Assembly (NCBI GenBank): GCA_016841425.1
Contig: JAENZE010000002.1
Location: forward strand, 62,001 to 126,000
Length of the DNA: 64,000 nt
Origin: Syntrophomonas sp.
Lineage (GTDB): Bacteria > Bacillota > Syntrophomonadia > Syntrophomonadales > Syntrophomonadaceae
Direction of reading: 5' to 3'
A model generated the notes under the pieces. It had not been told where the DNA came from and did not search any database. It worked only from the letters and a program-made list of their open reading frames with translations. Each line of letters starts with the position of its first letter. The stretch's first letter is position 1. Positions 15,730 through 24,485 of this stretch are shown here, piece after piece. Made by a program: the position numbers and the translations under genes.

Positions 15730-16239
15730 ATGGAAGCAGTATTTATAGGTTGCTTATTGCCGAGTTTATCCGTAATATATACCGATTTAAGGTATCGAAA
15801 GATATATAACTGGCTGACTTATCCGTTATTCCTAACAGGAATAGGGTACGCGCTTTACACTAATACAATTATGGATGCTTTGGCCGGATCAGCATTTGCC
15901 TTTGTAGTTTTTATGGTATGCGGCTTAATGGCTGGTATTGGTGGTGGGGATATTAAGCTCGCAACCGGCCTGGGTGCTTGGTTTGGTTTTAATATCTTAT
16001 ATGTAACATTGATTGGATGTTTACTAGGTGCGGTCTGGGGGATGTATAACCTTTATCAGTTAGGAACATTAAAACCTCGTTTGAAGCTATTGCTAACCGG
16101 AATATGGGTGCGAGTAGTTTATGGAGCTAAAGGGGCAATAGTTTTACCAAAACTTCCGGAAGATGACACAATTCCCCCAGAAGCAGTGCCTTTTGGGGTG
16201 CCATTAGTAATAGCGGCATGGGTGGTTGCAATTATGTGA
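15730..16239 (+). CDS. CpaA/TadV-type prepilin peptidase
   Basis: This 169-residue membrane protein has both catalytic aspartate motifs of the prepilin peptidase family: YTDLRYRKIYN near residue 20, and GIGGGDIKLA (the GxGD motif) near residue 76, in a multi-helix frame. It lacks the N-terminal methylase/zinc domain of PilD, as usual for CpaA/TadV. It is the only such peptidase seen in the element, so it probably processes the Flp pilins and pseudopilins of both clusters. Confidence 0.85.
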   Translation: MEAVFIGCLLPSLSVIYTDLRYRKIYNWLTYPLFLTGIGYALYTNTIMDALAGSAFAFVVFMVCGLMAGIGGGDIKLATGLGAWFGFNILYVTLIGCLLGAVWGMYNLYQLGTLKPRLKLLLTGIWVRVVYGAKGAIVLPKLPEDDTIPPEAVPFGVPLVIAAWVVAIM

Positions 16240-16252
16240 AAGGAGAATATAA

Positions 16253-16948
16253 ATGGATAAAAAGAAAACCATTATAACAATAGCTGCAATTATATTAGGG
16301 CTCTTGGTAGCCCTTTTTGCATGGGTTAATATAGATAAGCCGCAGGATGCAGAAGTCAATGTAAACATACTGGTCCCAACGAAAGATATAAGTCCTTATA
16401 ACAAATTACAGGCTGACGATTTTAAAACCAAAACCGTCAAAGAAAGCGAAATTGATTCCTACACGGTGATGGAATCAGCTCAGTTGCAGGATATGATAAC
16501 CACAGTTACATTATATGCAAACAAGCCGATTGACAAACGAAATCTAAATTTAGTATCCGACACCAGTAATAAACGGATTATAGGAGTGCTTATCGACTCA
16601 ACTCGATTGAGCAATGCCACTGCCGGTGACTATGTGGATGTGTACTGGGTAGGCGATAAAACAGAGACAACTGTAGCTGTGCCGCCAGCTATTCCCTTAT
16701 CTTATAAAGCACAGATAATTGCAATTGATGGTGTGGGTGGTAGTACTTCCAGTTTAAGCGTTCAAAAAGTAGCATCCGAATCCAAAATCAATTCAGTATA
16801 TTTACTGGTTAACCCGGAAGAAGCTCCATATATAATTCAGGGATCAATGAAGAACAATATTGCACTTTCTAAGGTATTAAATCCTCAATCAGCATTAGAA
16901 AAACCTTCAGTAGAAAATATAGTCGAGAAGGAGGAAGCTGATGTTTAA
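16253..16948 (+). CDS. CpaB/RcpC-like protein, cluster 2
   Basis: ATG 16253 follows AAAGGAGAA. A membrane anchor (IITIAAIILGLLVALFAWV) precedes a SAF domain (LVPTKDISPYNKLQADDF; ANKPIDKRNLN) and a C-terminal RcpC-like domain (GDYVDVYWVGD), 231 residues in all. Its last eight bases overlap the next gene, the cpaF-like ATPase, matching the usual cpaB-to-cpaF order. It is a paralogue of 9386 rather than a close copy. Confidence 0.75.
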   Translation: MDKKKTIITIAAIILGLLVALFAWVNIDKPQDAEVNVNILVPTKDISPYNKLQADDFKTKTVKESEIDSYTVMESAQLQDMITTVTLYANKPIDKRNLNLVSDTSNKRIIGVLIDSTRLSNATAGDYVDVYWVGDKTETTVAVPPAIPLSYKAQIIAIDGVGGSTSSLSVQKVASESKINSVYLLVNPEEAPYIIQGSMKNNIALSKVLNPQSALEKPSVENIVEKEEADV

Positions 16949-18272
16949 TAAAACCAAACCAATAGAAATAGCTCCTGAAATCGAAAAATATATGAGTATA
17001 CAACAGGCATCCGATTATATTCATCGTTCAGTTATTGAACAAAGCAATGATGAAAAAAATCTTGTCTTATTTCAAGAAGCCTCCGCTGGCAATCCCGAGT
17101 GTATAGCCCAGGTAAAGCAAATTATATGCGGTATATTGAATCAGCATCGAATATTCGTTAAAGACATGAATACAGCCGAAGTAGCAGAAGAAATCTATTG
17201 TTCCCAATGGGGATTAGGTAAGATTCAAAAACTGTATTATGATAACGAGATTGATGAAATAAGGGTTAATCCAAACGGCAGGGTGTTCATTTCCAGAAGA
17301 GGTAAAAACGTGCCAACAACCATAAGGATGACCAAAGAGGAAATCAAAAATCTGATTGAGCGGTTAATACCTTATACTGATCGGGGCAGCAGTTTAAACG
17401 AAAGCTCACCTAAACTTGAGTTGGTTAGACCTGACGGGATGCGAGTAACCGCCTTGTGCAGTCCGATAGTCAATGGATATGGGCTTGCCATAAGGAAACA
17501 TGGGAACATAATATTATCCGCAGAATCACTGAAAGAATTAAAGACTATGGATGATACGATCTGGAATTTACTCAGGCTTCTTATTAAGGGCCGTAGAAAT
17601 GTCCTGATAAGCGGAGGGGTTAATACCGGGAAATCTACCCTGCTAAAACTTCTTATCGGTGAATTTGCATCCAATCTATCAATACGCATACTGGATTTGG
17701 ATAACGAATTATACGCCTCCAAGATATATCCAGACCGTGATATATGGGAGCTTGAAGCACACCCGGAAATAGATGTGGATATGAACAGCCTATTCATGTC
17801 TATCTTGCGGTTAACGCCTGATGTGATCATTGTTGGGGAGTTTAGGGGGGTTGGAGAAGCAAGGGAAGCTATTAGGGCTTGTACCAGAGGTCATACCGGC
17901 TTAGCTACTGCCCATTTCTCGGAACCGGAAGAAGCAATACAGGGAACCGCTTTGATGATGCTTGAAGAAGGGATGTCGCTGGATATAGATAACGCTCAAT
18001 TACGAGTTGCTCAGGCGTTTCAGTTTGTCGTTCAAATGATTTCGGATACCAGCCAGGGTATTAAAAAGATAGTCGGCATAACCGAAGTAATAGTAACCGA
18101 TGACCGGGAAATCCAATATAATACGATTGCTAAATGGCAAGCTACCGGCAAAGATTTTATGAATGACGGGGAATGGGTACTGGTTAATCCAATATCCGAA
18201 AAGTGCATTAAAAACATGGAGATCTACAATGTGACTAAAGAAGAGTTGCAAACAATATTCGCAAAGGGGTAA
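16941..18272 (+). CDS. CpaF/TadA secretion ATPase, cluster 2
   Basis: ATG 16941 follows GGAGGAAG, overlapping cpaB. The 443 residues carry the CpaF core: YDNEIDEIRVNPNGRVFI, then LVRPDGMRVTALCSP, Walker A ISGGVNTGKSTLLKLL near residue 220, Walker B-like TPDVIIVGEFRG, and CTRGHTGLATAHF as His box. It is complete and diverged from the cluster 1 ATPase, suggesting two separate machines rather than a recent duplication. Confidence 0.88.
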   Translation: MFNKTKPIEIAPEIEKYMSIQQASDYIHRSVIEQSNDEKNLVLFQEASAGNPECIAQVKQIICGILNQHRIFVKDMNTAEVAEEIYCSQWGLGKIQKLYYDNEIDEIRVNPNGRVFISRRGKNVPTTIRMTKEEIKNLIERLIPYTDRGSSLNESSPKLELVRPDGMRVTALCSPIVNGYGLAIRKHGNIILSAESLKELKTMDDTIWNLLRLLIKGRRNVLISGGVNTGKSTLLKLLIGEFASNLSIRILDLDNELYASKIYPDRDIWELEAHPEIDVDMNSLFMSILRLTPDVIIVGEFRGVGEAREAIRACTRGHTGLATAHFSEPEEAIQGTALMMLEEGMSLDIDNAQLRVAQAFQFVVQMISDTSQGIKKIVGITEVIVTDDREIQYNTIAKWQATGKDFMNDGEWVLVNPISEKCIKNMEIYNVTKEELQTIFAKG

Positions 18273-18276
18273 TAAT

Positions 18277-19116
18277 ATGTGGAATATCATATTTGTAGCT
18301 GCCGTATTTGTTACGGCAGCTCTTTTAGCATGGGGAATTATAAACTTAATATTCCAGGCCAAAACCCTTATTAAATCCACGGTATCAGAAAATACCATGC
18401 TTGATACAATCAAAGACCATATTGGTCAATACCAATACCTCAATAATGTATGGGTTATGGTTGGTTTGGTAGCTATTTTCCTGCTTGGAATGTATCTACT
18501 TGGAAACCCTATACCGGCTTTAGTAGCTTGCATTATGTTGGGAGTTATACCATCACAGATCATGTTTTCGAGAGATAGGAAACAAAAAGAGAAAAATCTG
18601 GAACAATTTGCAGTAGCATTGCGAATATTTACCGGTGAGTATACGGCCACCAAACAAATAAGCCACGGGTTGAAACGAGTGGGAGAAAAAGTGCCTGATC
18701 CAGTAGGTAAAATATTCAGAGAAGCCCATTCATTGATCGTTTACGGGGAAAGCCCAGACAAGGTTTACAAACAGATGGCAAAAAAACTCAATATATCTCA
18801 TGCTCAAGTTTTTGCCAGCATTTTGGCACAAGCAGGGCAGCAGGGTGCAGGCATTATACCCGTTTTGGAAGATATAACAAAGAAGGTGAGGTCTGCACAA
18901 AAAATAAGTAAAGATAACAGTAGTGAGATTAATGGAGACAGATTTATAGGGTTATGTTTATCACTTATGCCATTGCCTGTTTTTTTTGTATTACAGAAAG
19001 CTTTCCCAGAAACATCTTTGTTTTTAACCAATACTCCAACAGGCCGGATAATAATAACCATATCCTTTCTGTCGGTAATTGTGTGGTTTCTTTTAGATCG
19101 GTTATTAACAGAGTAG
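18277..19116 (+). CDS. TadB-like platform protein, cluster 2
   Basis: ATG 18277, five bases after the ATPase stop, behind AAAGGGGTAA. The product is 279 residues with an N-terminal helix, a pair around residues 50-85 (VMVGLVAIFLLGMYLLG), a T2SSF-type domain (FAVALRIFTGEYTATKQISHGL) and two C-terminal membrane segments. It forms the platform together with the adjacent TadC-like protein. The order ATPase-TadB-TadC is the standard Tad arrangement. Confidence 0.75.
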   Translation: MWNIIFVAAVFVTAALLAWGIINLIFQAKTLIKSTVSENTMLDTIKDHIGQYQYLNNVWVMVGLVAIFLLGMYLLGNPIPALVACIMLGVIPSQIMFSRDRKQKEKNLEQFAVALRIFTGEYTATKQISHGLKRVGEKVPDPVGKIFREAHSLIVYGESPDKVYKQMAKKLNISHAQVFASILAQAGQQGAGIIPVLEDITKKVRSAQKISKDNSSEINGDRFIGLCLSLMPLPVFFVLQKAFPETSLFLTNTPTGRIIITISFLSVIVWFLLDRLLTE

Positions 19117-19125
19117 GAGGGCATT

Positions 19126-19905
19126 ATGTCATATAAAATTTTATGGATAGCTGGCATTCTAACAGCCACAATACCGGTTTTTTATTTGCTTATAAATACT
19201 ACGATAAGTTTTGCTGCAGACAAATATGCCAATTTTACACTTTATCGGTCCTTTGGTAGAAGGGACACCAAATTAGAATTTAACCGTTCAATAATAGATA
19301 AAACGGTAATAACCTGGGCAATAATAGGGGCATTATTAGGAGTCATCTTAACATGGGGTTCAAATAGTCTGGTTTTGGGTGCACTTATATGCGGGTTCTG
19401 GGCAGGAGTAAGTGTTATTGGATTCAGAGAATATCACCGGAGAAAAACTAAAAGTATTCGGTATCAGGAATGTCTGGAATTGTTTAGGCTGGTTGAAAAC
19501 TATATGCAGTTAGGTATGCCTTTGCAACTTGCCTTAACCGAAGCAAAAGAAATACTGGTGGTCTTAAAACCAGCCGTAAATAAGGCATTGGCGTATTGGG
19601 GCATGGGGTCTGAAACCGCGTTAAGGGTACTACGGGTAGAAATTGATCTGCCCGAAGCTGAATCGCTTGTCATGTTATTGAGCCAAGTTAATAACAGTGG
19701 GATTAAGAACTTCGACAACATCATTAAAATGGAGGCGGATAGGCTTGAAGATATTCGAGAAGCCGCCGAACAGATGCAAATATCGATAAAGCCTTTGATA
19801 TTAATCTTGTATCGTGTTCTTCCGCTTTTAGCAATATTAGGAATGGTGGCTGGTGTAATGTTTACCAGGACCATGACAATAATCAAAGACGCAGGACTTA
19901 TGTAA
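19126..19905 (+). CDS. TadC-like platform protein, cluster 2
   Basis: ATG 19126 follows AGGAGGGC. In 259 residues there is an N-terminal helix (IAGILTATIPVFYLLIN), a middle hydrophobic pair, the T2SSF-like domain (CLELFRLVENYMQLGMPLQLAL; LLSQVNNSGIKNFDNII) and a final membrane pair. It completes the cluster 2 platform. The 127 bases downstream, before the first pilin, hold the pilin leader with a strong AGGAGGT; no terminator is obvious there. Confidence 0.72.
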   Translation: MSYKILWIAGILTATIPVFYLLINTTISFAADKYANFTLYRSFGRRDTKLEFNRSIIDKTVITWAIIGALLGVILTWGSNSLVLGALICGFWAGVSVIGFREYHRRKTKSIRYQECLELFRLVENYMQLGMPLQLALTEAKEILVVLKPAVNKALAYWGMGSETALRVLRVEIDLPEAESLVMLLSQVNNSGIKNFDNIIKMEADRLEDIREAAEQMQISIKPLILILYRVLPLLAILGMVAGVMFTRTMTIIKDAGLM

Positions 19906-20032
19906 GAGAGGGGAGGGTAGAATTACACAAAACAAAATTTCTAATACAAACCGTAGACTACCTTTGCTAATAGAGGAGAAATCATAGTTATCATAGCGAT
20001 CAGTTAAAAAATAAAACAGGAGGTAAAATTTC

Positions 20033-20248
20033 ATGAATCTATTTCGAAAGGCAAAAAAGGTACTCAACAATGAACGTGGAGCATACGGGGCAGTAGAACT
20101 AATGGCAATTGTAGCAGTAGTAATTGTAGTTTCATTGGCCGTAACCGGCAAACTATCTGATAGCGATAGCGGGTTGCCAAACGCAGCGGATACAGCAGTT
20201 GGTACTATTAACGCTCAGATATTGGATGCCACCGGCGCATCAGATTAA
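20033..20248 (+). CDS. Flp-like pilin, cluster 2
   Basis: ATG 20033 follows AGGAGGT. The 71-residue protein has a basic leader ending NERGA, then YGAVELMAIVAVVIVVSLAV. If the peptidase cuts after Ala, the Glu falls at position 5 as in Flp pilins; cutting after Gly would put it at 6. The tail is short and acidic. It is followed by a strong terminator, fitting a highly expressed major pilin. It differs from the cluster 1 pilin in lacking the Glu-Tyr pair. Confidence 0.65.
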   Translation: MNLFRKAKKVLNNERGAYGAVELMAIVAVVIVVSLAVTGKLSDSDSGLPNAADTAVGTINAQILDATGASD

Positions 20249-20262
20249 ATAACACTGAGTAA

Positions 20263-20297
20263 AAGCCAGGCCATTCATAAGTGGTCTGGCTTTTTTT
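20263..20297 (+). terminator. rho-independent terminator after pilin
   Basis: AGCCAGGCCA and TGGTCTGGCT arms are followed by seven T. Partial readthrough would allow a high pilin to minor-pilin ratio. Confidence 0.85.
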
Positions 20298-20312
20298 GTG
20301 GAGGTGAATAAA

Positions 20313-20489
20313 ATGTTTCACATATTAAAAAACGAGACCGGGGCTGCTATGAGTGTTGAATTACTAGTAGTTGTAGCTTGCGTTGTAACACTCGGAATCG
20401 TCATTGCGGCTAAACTTACCGATATTCTGCAGGGTTTCCATGGCAATATAAAAGAGAATATAACTGAAGTGACGGGGAGTGGTTATTAA
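20313..20489 (+). CDS. Flp-like pilin with TGAAMSVELL motif
   Basis: ATG 20313 is spaced from GAGGTGA; the in-frame GTG at 20298 precedes that site. The 58-residue product is HILKNETGAAMSVELLVVVA near its start, followed by a hydrophobic helix and a short tail. It shares the exact TGAAMSVELL stretch with the next gene. The length is that of a Flp pilin, so it may be an alternative or minor major-type pilin of cluster 2. Confidence 0.65.
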   Translation: MFHILKNETGAAMSVELLVVVACVVTLGIVIAAKLTDILQGFHGNIKENITEVTGSGY

Positions 20490-20978
20490 ATGCGTAAAAT
20501 ACATACACAAACTGGGGCTGCTATGAGCGTTGAATTGTTGATAGTAATGGCTATAATTTGCTTTCTAATCTTTGGTGGTCAGGATTACTGGTTGGCGCAA
20601 ATAAAGATACAACAAACTGAGCACATCAAGAATTATTACTTGGATCGTATGCGTTTAGAGGGATGTTTAACCCAAGATGATGCTCAAAACATGGTCGATG
20701 CCTTATACAACAATAAAATGATTTTAACTAAACTTGAAGCCCCGTTGGAAAATTCTTTTTCAATTAGTGAGGTTGATATGTCGGGATGTCTGGTCGGCAG
20801 AGTGGTTAGGAACACTAATATCCCAGAATTAGAGGATATTACTCAATCAGAAGTCTACTTGCGTATTGAGGTGGAAACGGAAGGATACGGATTCCCTTTT
20901 ATTGCATTAATTGGGTATGACAATTCAGAAAAACTGACAATACAATCATCGGGGAGGGCTTTAAGTGAAAAGGTTTAA
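20490..20978 (+). CDS. TadE-like pseudopilin, cluster 2
   Basis: ATG 20490 directly follows the stop of the previous pilin. The 162-residue protein begins with the same QTGAAMSVELLIVMA processing segment, but continues with an extracellular domain of about 130 residues containing two Cys (GCLTQ; SGCLVG) that could pair. It overlaps the next gene by 14 bases. The shared N-terminus indicates processing by the same peptidase. Confidence 0.6.
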   Translation: MRKIHTQTGAAMSVELLIVMAIICFLIFGGQDYWLAQIKIQQTEHIKNYYLDRMRLEGCLTQDDAQNMVDALYNNKMILTKLEAPLENSFSISEVDMSGCLVGRVVRNTNIPELEDITQSEVYLRIEVETEGYGFPFIALIGYDNSEKLTIQSSGRALSEKV

Positions 20979-21567
20979 GAACGAAAGGGGTTCTATTGTC
21001 TCCGTTTTAATATTACTCACTATTCCGGTGTTTATATGGGCAATTCTAATCAATCTGGATCATTCCAGTGCAATAGGTAGCTCCGATATTAATTTGCAAC
21101 AAGCAGTAACCCAGGGTGTAAGAGCAGGGACTATGTGTGTAAATAAAACCTCACAGGCTTATAACGAACCCTTAGTAGAAGCAGATACAGCGCATATGGT
21201 CTTTAGACAAATAATAGCACGAAATCTAGGGCTGGATTTAATAACTCTGGAACCGCTCGAAAAGTCGGGTATAGAAACTACACCAGAGTATACGTTTATT
21301 GTGTATAACGGTACAGACAATTCATATGGAGCAATACCGGCAATTAAGTACAGTAATTATGATCAAGACGGTACGCTGATTGCATATAACGGATTCCCAC
21401 AAGACTTTGCTATTTATACTGATGATATAGTTTTGGGCAGCAGCGACTTAACAACTACCCTGGATAGCCCCGGGTGCGTTGCTGTAGTAAAAGTCACGGT
21501 ACCTAATATTGGACCGGGTGAAGCTGAAACCGTAAGGTGGGCAGCAGCGAAAATATTTGATAAGTAA
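20965..21567 (+). CDS. TadG/pseudopilin-like protein, cluster 2
   Basis: GTG 20965 follows GGGAGGGC. A short basic leader (KRFKNERG) and a membrane segment (SIVSVLILLTIPVFIWAILI) precede an extracellular domain of about 165 residues. NLQQAVTQGVRAGTMCV resembles the helix after the membrane segment in TadE/TadG proteins, but there is no Glu at position 5, so it is either uncut or atypical. It belongs to the pilin block by position and overlap. Confidence 0.5.
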   Translation: MKRFKNERGSIVSVLILLTIPVFIWAILINLDHSSAIGSSDINLQQAVTQGVRAGTMCVNKTSQAYNEPLVEADTAHMVFRQIIARNLGLDLITLEPLEKSGIETTPEYTFIVYNGTDNSYGAIPAIKYSNYDQDGTLIAYNGFPQDFAIYTDDIVLGSSDLTTTLDSPGCVAVVKVTVPNIGPGEAETVRWAAAKIFDK

Positions 21568-21579
21568 GGGGGACTTAAC

Positions 21580-22269
21580 ATCAAAAAACAAAAGTATTTA
21601 CTAATCTTCATTATATTGATGGTCGGTGCTATGTTGTATATCGGAATCGGCTTCACTTATGACAAAAATGGGATCCAAAACTGCGCCAATAAATACTTCA
21701 TGGCATTATGCTCTAATGACATTAAACAAGCCAAAGAACAAGTGACTGGGCAAGCACTCTGGTCACTTAGTAATATCCAAGAACTACCCCAAGCTACTAT
21801 CGAAAAAACAAGCATAACAATTTCAGCCGGAAATAAAAAATGGGCCAGGGTGAATGCTGTAATCGAAATAAGATTGAATGATGGAACTATTGATGTTGGC
21901 TGGTACGATATTGATTTAATCAATACTGAACAAGGCTGGAAGATATTTAACATCAGAACTCAAGTGCCTGAAGCTGACCACAGCTTGATTTCAAACAACG
22001 ATATAGAAGAACCTAGAAAGGTTTTTGAAGAATATTTAAAAACCACATCGGTAGAATGTTTGGTGGGATCTGCACGAACCGCCCAGGAGCAAAACCAAGT
22101 TAAATTAGTACCTATAGAATACAAAGATTTAGAAATGGCGCCACTGGGCGGTAATAAGAAATACAAGGTTTTAAAGGCATCGTATTTTACTGATCGAGCA
22201 GTTAATCTGTGTGTTGTTTTCTATAAAAGTGTGGACGGTTGGAAAATCATAAATATCCAGCAAATTTAA
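21580..22269 (+). CDS. membrane-anchored extracytoplasmic protein, apparent ATC start
   Basis: The first ATG (21616) falls inside a hydrophobic segment and lacks a ribosome site. Twelve codons upstream, AAGGGGGA is followed at normal spacing by ATC 21580, giving a sensible signal anchor: KKQKYLLIFIILMVGAMLYIG. About 229 residues result. The outer part contains two similar NTF2/DUF-like repeats ending GWKIFNIRTQ and GWKIINIQQ. Likely a cell-surface component of cluster 2. The AUC start is inferred; a sequencing error at ATG is possible. Confidence 0.55.
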   Translation: MKKQKYLLIFIILMVGAMLYIGIGFTYDKNGIQNCANKYFMALCSNDIKQAKEQVTGQALWSLSNIQELPQATIEKTSITISAGNKKWARVNAVIEIRLNDGTIDVGWYDIDLINTEQGWKIFNIRTQVPEADHSLISNNDIEEPRKVFEEYLKTTSVECLVGSARTAQEQNQVKLVPIEYKDLEMAPLGGNKKYKVLKASYFTDRAVNLCVVFYKSVDGWKIINIQQI

Positions 22270-22281
22270 GGGGGGTTGGCA

Positions 22282-24432
22282 TTGAGGAAAGGGTTAATAG
22301 CCCTGGGGGTATTATTTTTTATAATCATACTGGCACGAAACGCCTATGCCGATGATTATAAACATTATATAACCCCAGCGGATACACCAATTTATATAGA
22401 TACAGCGAGTACGACTGCTAAAGTGGATACCGATATTCATGAGATAACCTTGCCGGAGTATTACCCTGGCAAGGCTATAGCTTTTACCGGAATGGGTTAT
22501 GACTATATAGTTATGACCCCCTCAGAGGTAAAACATTTTTCGTTTGATGGTACTGAAATGATTGAAAACTCCTTTTTATCAGTATCTGGTATAAGCAACC
22601 CGGTTGCAATCGCTGCATCAACTTACCCAGATGTGGTTGTTGCTGACAGTGAAACAGTAACACATTATTCTTATGCTACGGAAATGGTTGCCAACCCCTT
22701 CCTTACTATTAATGGGCTGAACAATATTATAAGCATAGGCACCAGAGATTATGGTAAGGCTGTATTGTCCGGAGAAACACTTAATTACTATATATATGAT
22801 GGCTCTGAAATGATGCAAATACCGGCTTTATCATTGAACGGGTTTTCTAATCCGTTAGATTTGGCATTAAATAGCGATAATTATGATTGTATAGTGCTGG
22901 AACCTGACCAAGCCAAATACTATGGTTTTACCGGCTCGGAGCTTATTGCAAACCCGATATTAAGTATTACTGGATTAAGTGACCCGAAATCGGTAGCAAC
23001 CGATGATGGGAACATTACTATTATCGAAGGTACGGAACTTAAACGGTATGTATTAGATAGTGGCGACTTAACTTATACTAGCGCATTATCAGTAACTTCA
23101 GGGTTAAATAATCCCACTTCTGTTGCTATGCGGGCCGGAACACACGATTTACTGATCGCTGATGGCCAGGATATTAAATATTATATGTTCGATGGAACGG
23201 AAATGATTTATAACGAGGCTTTATCGGTACAAGTAGCAGAAATGGTTACGACAGGTTTATACAGAAAGAGTGCGGTGGTACAGTCATTAACAATCGACCC
23301 GGGGGAACCGGTAAGTTTTCTCCGATTAAGAGCTTATCACATATTACCGCCACAAACTAAGGTCACATGGTATGTGACAGCAAACGGTATAGATTGGACA
23401 GCTTGTTGGCGGGTCAGTGGAACGATGGCTGGCTCAGTTGCTGAGATAACCGAAGATAATGGGGCTACCTGGACCGTATTAGGTGATGCTGGGGAAGTTA
23501 ATCCTTTATCCAATAACCCTAGTTTATGGGTAGAAGTTGAAGAAGGCGAAGAAGTTAAATGGCGAGCTGAACTGGAAACAGAGGACCCTAACGTAACACC
23601 GAAAATAAAAGCACCTAACCCGGGTATAGACCCTGCGATAGTGTTGAATGTAAATCACAAGCCAGAGCCGCCAATTTTGGATATACCGATAGGCTGTTAT
23701 TTAACTACAACGCCACGGTTTGAATGGAAATATGTTGATGTTGATGATGACGCTCAGAGTGCTTATCAGGTTGTGATCAAAAAGCTGGATGGCACAGTGA
23801 TACATGATACCGGCAAAATATTATCAAATAATGAGTATTACGATATGGTTACGAGCGAAGACCCGGTACAACCTGGACCTTTTTGGGAGTCGGGAGTAAG
23901 CGACTTTATTTTAGAAGTTAAGGTGTGGGATGCTTGCGGTTTAGAATCTGATTGGGCATCGGGAGAGTTTTGCATTTTAGCGATGGAACGTTTACGGGTA
24001 AAAGAGATTGTATCCGCACCCGATGAACAGGTTTTACCCGATCCTGACGATCCAGCGACTCATATTATGATTAATCCAGGGGCAACAATTAATAATTTGC
24101 CCGTGGCTAAAGCTGGAACCAAAATAACTGTTTTAGTGGATATCGTAAGTAATGGTTGGAGTTTAAATGCTGTATTTCCGTATCTCGAAACAACAGCCAC
24201 ATTAGAAGGGCCTCCAACCTGTGTATCTACAGCTGGTACTAATAGAAGATACGAGGTTACGTTCTGGACCGAAGCATCGACCGAAGAAGTGCCAGATGGT
24301 ACGGTAGTAAAAACAAATTTAGTCGATAGTGCAGGTGCAACCCTAGCAACGCCGCCATATGCTGATGGCGTGGTAATAATATCAGATACAATGTACAGCG
24401 AGTGGATCGTAGTGTTGCAAGGTAGATCATAA
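22282..24432 (+). CDS. large secreted repeat/Ig-like protein, candidate pilus tip adhesin
   Basis: TTG 22282 lies six bases after GGGGGG and gives RKGLIALGVLFFIIILARNA as a signal peptide ending near AYAD; the TTG at 22276 is less likely. The 716 residues contain at least five repeats of about 47 residues (residues about 65-310), each with a Y..FDGTEMI.NP.LS..GL.NP pattern, suggesting a beta-propeller. The C-terminal 350 residues look like Ig/fibronectin-type domains (PPILDIPIGCYLTTTPRFEW). There is no sortase signal. Its position after the pilin genes suggests a pilus-associated adhesin; that is inference. Confidence 0.6.
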   Translation: MRKGLIALGVLFFIIILARNAYADDYKHYITPADTPIYIDTASTTAKVDTDIHEITLPEYYPGKAIAFTGMGYDYIVMTPSEVKHFSFDGTEMIENSFLSVSGISNPVAIAASTYPDVVVADSETVTHYSYATEMVANPFLTINGLNNIISIGTRDYGKAVLSGETLNYYIYDGSEMMQIPALSLNGFSNPLDLALNSDNYDCIVLEPDQAKYYGFTGSELIANPILSITGLSDPKSVATDDGNITIIEGTELKRYVLDSGDLTYTSALSVTSGLNNPTSVAMRAGTHDLLIADGQDIKYYMFDGTEMIYNEALSVQVAEMVTTGLYRKSAVVQSLTIDPGEPVSFLRLRAYHILPPQTKVTWYVTANGIDWTACWRVSGTMAGSVAEITEDNGATWTVLGDAGEVNPLSNNPSLWVEVEEGEEVKWRAELETEDPNVTPKIKAPNPGIDPAIVLNVNHKPEPPILDIPIGCYLTTTPRFEWKYVDVDDDAQSAYQVVIKKLDGTVIHDTGKILSNNEYYDMVTSEDPVQPGPFWESGVSDFILEVKVWDACGLESDWASGEFCILAMERLRVKEIVSAPDEQVLPDPDDPATHIMINPGATINNLPVAKAGTKITVLVDIVSNGWSLNAVFPYLETTATLEGPPTCVSTAGTNRRYEVTFWTEASTEEVPDGTVVKTNLVDSAGATLATPPYADGVVIISDTMYSEWIVVLQGRS

Positions 24433-24485
24433 TAAACAATTTAAAGGGAGTCTTTATGAAAAAGAGAATTAAGGAGGGTCTTTCA

